From the NCBI GenBank assembly GCA_947455995.1, contig CANGQA010000001.1, forward strand, positions 30,774 through 94,773: a DNA stretch of 64,000 bases, written 5' to 3'. The notes below the pieces were generated by a model. The model had not been told where the DNA came from. It saw only the letters and a list, made by a program, of their open reading frames with translations, and did no database searches. This document shows positions 63,794-64,000 of the stretch, one piece after another; the stretch's first letter is position 1, and every line of letters starts with the position of its first letter. The position numbers were made by a program, and so were the translations under genes. Source of the stretch: Hyphomicrobiales bacterium (GTDB taxonomy: Bacteria; Pseudomonadota; Alphaproteobacteria; Rhizobiales; Beijerinckiaceae).

Positions 63794-64000
63794 CCCGCCC
63801 ACAGAAATTTTTGATGCTGCTTGGAGAATTTGAAACCAAGCATCAGTTTATTGAATTGGATGGGTTGCATCGCGCTATACTGTTTCAAATTTTAGACATG
63901 AATTTTAGGGGACAAAACATTACTATTAATCAAATACTTGAGAAAAAAATATCAAGCAGAAGTTCTGTTTATAGAAAAATATCAGATCTCAAAATAAATG
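63790..64000 (+). CDS. MarR-like transcriptional regulator, N-terminal part (continues past the window)
   Basis: 70 codons are visible. From TTG at 63790: TRPQKFLMLLGEFETKHQFI, then LHRAILFQILDMNFRGQNIT, then INQILEKKISSRSSVYRKIS. The last part is a winged helix of the MarR kind with a recognition helix around SSRSSVYRKISDL. ATG at 63814 is an alternative start without a ribosome site. Strongly A+T-rich codons differ from all other genes of the window. Confidence 0.6.
   Translation, partial: MTRPQKFLMLLGEFETKHQFIELDGLHRAILFQILDMNFRGQNITINQILEKKISSRSSVYRKISDLKIN

Noticed and set aside
1..64000. CRISPR arrays, insertion sequences, tRNA or rRNA genes, phage genes
   Set aside because: No regularly spaced direct repeats, transposase or integrase motifs, or recognisable tRNA/rRNA stretches were seen on reading both strands; a tRNA or covariance scan could not be run.

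Overview
The window is a stretch of bacterial chromosome of moderately high G+C. It is almost fully coding and carries no rRNA, tRNA, transposase, integrase or CRISPR array that I can see. A fused urease gamma/beta subunit, a urt urea transporter joined to ure genes, GntR/FCD regulators and many amino-acid, peptide and amide transporters suggest an alphaproteobacterium, perhaps Hyphomicrobiales. That placement is inference; no marker gene in the window settles it.

Layout. (1) 1-7.4 kb: the end of an SDR gene and a CE4 deacetylase-like gene on +, converging with a minus-strand operon for a peptide/opine-type ABC importer that ends in an Asp/Glu/hydantoin-racemase-like gene. A sigma-54-type promoter precedes its binding-protein gene. 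(2) 7.7-18.5 kb: one long minus-strand nitrogen operon, urtABCDE-ureD-ureAB-ureC-ureF-ureG-ureJ. It has a sigma-54-type promoter and an NtrC-like site, and no ureE. (3) 18.7-25.5 kb: a small acidic protein, then a second peptide-type ABC importer with a 680-residue binding protein. (4) 25.8-31.5 kb: RraA-like aldolase, metallo-beta-lactamase-fold hydrolase, small lipoprotein, D-2-hydroxyacid dehydrogenase, TrhO and an MFS transporter. (5) 32.5-57.1 kb: a very large plus-strand catabolic region in two blocks, each with a GntR/FCD regulator at its head or flank and each with a complete branched-chain-amino-acid-type ABC importer. Block A has an alpha/beta C-C hydrolase, a cysteine hydrolase, an HpaI-like aldolase, two degenerate CE4 proteins, an FAH-type hydrolase, importer 1, a 67-residue protein and an amidase. 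Block B has an ICL/PEP-mutase-type lyase, a cysteine amidohydrolase, importer 2, two MmgE/PrpD proteins around a flavoprotein, a dihydropyrimidinase-like hydrolase, a NIPSNAP protein and a cupin. (6) 57.1-64 kb: M32 carboxypeptidase, SDR, a small exported protein, kup with a glycosyltransferase, a coiled-coil protein, and an A+T-rich edge with the start of a MarR-like regulator.

Functional reading. The region is built to import small nitrogenous organic compounds (peptides, amides, cyclic ureides or imides), break C-N and C-C bonds, and recover nitrogen. Urea, released or imported, goes to urease. Two independent sigma-54-type promoters fit nitrogen control. The pathway in block A plus block B does not match any catabolic operon I know, and it is the best candidate here for an undescribed system. 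Its substrate cannot be read from sequence alone.

A recurring detail: each of the five solute-binding-protein genes is followed, before the next gene of its operon, by a strong GC-rich hairpin.
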